A stretch of 9,389 nucleotides of DNA from Actinomycetes bacterium (GTDB taxonomy: Bacteria > Actinomycetota > Acidimicrobiia > Acidimicrobiales > Microtrichaceae). Below the pieces are notes generated by a model. The model was not told the DNA's origin, did not search any database, and saw only the letters and a list, made by a program, of their open reading frames with translations. The position numbers were made by a program, and so were the translations under genes. Position 1 is the stretch's first letter. The number at the start of each line of letters is the position of its first letter. Positions 8,157-9,389 of this stretch are shown here, in pieces. Location: assembly GCA_023450775.1 (NCBI GenBank), contig JAEXGP010000054.1, forward strand, positions 1 through 9,389, read 5' to 3'.

Positions 8157-9389
8157 ATGTCCGAACCCGAGGCACCGACCACGCCGCCGGGCGCGTCCCG
8201 ACCCGCCGACCTGCTCGTCCGCGGCGCCCGCCTGGTGGCGACCATGGACGACGACCGCACGGAGATCGCCGGCGGATGGGTGGCCGTCACCGACGGCGCC
8301 GTGTCGGGCGTGGGGCCGCCGGGCAGCGAGCCCGACGCGGTCGAGGTGCTCGATGCATCCGACTGCCTGGTCACGCCCGGGCTGGTGAACACGCACCACC
8401 ACCTCTACCAGAACCTGACTCGGGCGCTGCCGCCGGCCACCGGTCAGAAGCTGTTCGACTGGCTCACCACGCTGTACCCGATCTGGGCGCTGCTCGACGA
8501 GGAGGCCGCCCACGTCTCGGCCTGGGTCGGCATGGCGGAGCTGGCGCTCGGCGGGTGCACGACGACGAGCGACCACCTCTACGTCCATCCCGAGGGCGGC
8601 GGGGACCTGATCTCGGCGGAGATCGCCGCAGCGACCGACCTGGGTGTGCGCTTCCACGCCACGCGCGGGTCCATGAGCCTGTCGCGCAAGGACGGCGGCC
8701 TTCCGCCCGACAGCGTGGTCCAGCAGCCCGACGAGATCCTCGCCGACTCGGAGCGTCTGGTCGCGCAGCACCACGACACCGACCCGCTGGCCATGGTCCG
8801 GGTGGCGCTGGCGCCGTGCTCGCCGTTCTCGGTCACCGAGCAGCTGATGGTCGACACCGCGGCGCTGGCCGAGCGCCTGGACGTGCGGCTGCACACCCAC
8901 ATCGCCGAGGACCTGGACGAGGACGACTTCTGCCTGGAGCGCTTCGGGTGCCGCCCGATCGAGTATTTGGAGCGGGTCGGGTGGGGATCGGACCGGACCT
9001 GGGTGGCGCACTGCGTGCAGCCGAACCCGGCGGAGGTCGAGCGGTTGGGCCGCTGGGGCACGGGCGTGGCCCACTGCCCCAGCTCGAACATGATCCTGGG
9101 CGTCGGCATGGCCCCGGTCTCCGACTTCCTGGCTGCGGGCGTGCCCGTGGGCCTGGGTTGCGACGGCTCGGCCTCCGCCGACTCGGCATCGCTGTGGACC
9201 GAGGCCCGCAACGCCATGCTCGTGGCCAAGCTGCGCGGCGGCGCCGACGCCTTCGACGCCCGCCGGTCGCTCGAGCTCGCCACCCGGGGCGGGGCCGACT
9301 GCCTGGGCCGAGCCGGCGAGATCGGTCAGCTGTCGCCGGGCGCCGCCGGCGACCTGGTCGTGTGGGGCCTCGACGGTCCCGCGCACGCC
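8157..9389 (+). CDS. 8-oxoguanine deaminase-like amidohydrolase, C-terminus cut by window edge
   Basis: The frame is open for 411 codons and has no stop before the right edge; the family is about 450 residues, so a few tens are missing. The protein is a mononuclear-metal deaminase of the amidohydrolase superfamily. Ligands and catalytic residues are visible: THHH (His80, His82), HTHIAED (His248 as ligand, Glu251 as proton shuttle), VAHC (His285) and CDGSAS (Asp336). The stretches NTHHHLYQNLTRA, CTTTSDHLYVHP, TRGSM and CSPFSVT are characteristic of enzymes annotated as 8-oxoguanine deaminase, which convert 8-oxoguanine to urate plus ammonia. Related groups are guanine deaminase and the triazine hydrolases AtzB/TrzN, so another amino-heterocycle is possible. 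ATG 8157 fits the start of similarity (LLVRGARLVATMD, residues 19-31). A TTG at 8121 is in frame but lies inside the operator. It is divergent from the MFS operon. Confidence 0.85.
   Translation, partial: MSEPEAPTTPPGASRPADLLVRGARLVATMDDDRTEIAGGWVAVTDGAVSGVGPPGSEPDAVEVLDASDCLVTPGLVNTHHHLYQNLTRALPPATGQKLFDWLTTLYPIWALLDEEAAHVSAWVGMAELALGGCTTTSDHLYVHPEGGGDLISAEIAAATDLGVRFHATRGSMSLSRKDGGLPPDSVVQQPDEILADSERLVAQHHDTDPLAMVRVALAPCSPFSVTEQLMVDTAALAERLDVRLHTHIAEDLDEDDFCLERFGCRPIEYLERVGWGSDRTWVAHCVQPNPAEVERLGRWGTGVAHCPSSNMILGVGMAPVSDFLAAGVPVGLGCDGSASADSASLWTEARNAMLVAKLRGGADAFDARRSLELATRGGADCLGRAGEIGQLSPGAAGDLVVWGLDGPAHA

Noticed and set aside
8055..9386. 443-codon - strand frame opposite the deaminase gene
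   Set aside because: The + strand of this stretch reads as an intact deaminase with all metal ligands, so the antisense frame is a shadow.

Overview
This is high-GC DNA (roughly 70% by eye, with G or C at most third codon positions) packed with genes whose products look actinobacterial. A soil or marine actinobacterium, perhaps of the Acidimicrobiia type, is my best guess. That placement rests on style only, since no rRNA or tRNA is present. The window holds seven protein-coding genes, two of them cut by the window edges. I see no insertion sequence, CRISPR array, tRNA or prophage gene.

Layout. From 1 to 5131 four genes run on the + strand: the C-terminal part of a [2Fe-2S] small subunit and the complete molybdenum-cofactor large subunit of a xanthine dehydrogenase/CoxL-type hydroxylase (translationally coupled by ATGA), an amidohydrolase of the deacetylase/dihydroorotase-like family, and a Rieske non-haem iron oxygenase. 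From 5176 to 8043 three genes run on the - strand as a tight operon read in the order MFS transporter, isopenicillin-N-synthase-type Fe(II) oxygenase, VOC (glyoxalase-fold) protein. The two units converge at about 5131-5176, where there is a small hairpin. From 8157 to the right edge a + strand gene, divergent from the MFS gene, encodes a protein strongly resembling 8-oxoguanine deaminase; it runs off the window after 411 codons.

How they may work together. Two hydrolases of the amidohydrolase superfamily, a Mo hydroxylase, a Rieske oxygenase, a second Fe(II) oxygenase, a VOC protein and a permease read as a catabolic or modification cluster for an N-heterocyclic or aromatic compound. The deaminase points to a purine-like ring, but by eye the Mo hydroxylase lacks two residues that bind purine in mammalian xanthine oxidase. 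The true substrate is therefore unknown.

Most interesting signal. Two intergenic sites share the pattern GTTCAAC-NN-ACTGTTG inside inverted repeats. One abuts the start codon of the deacetylase-family gene (2733-2751). The other lies in the divergent MFS/deaminase promoter region (8101-8125). This looks like one regulator controlling all three transcription units; no regulator gene is in the window.
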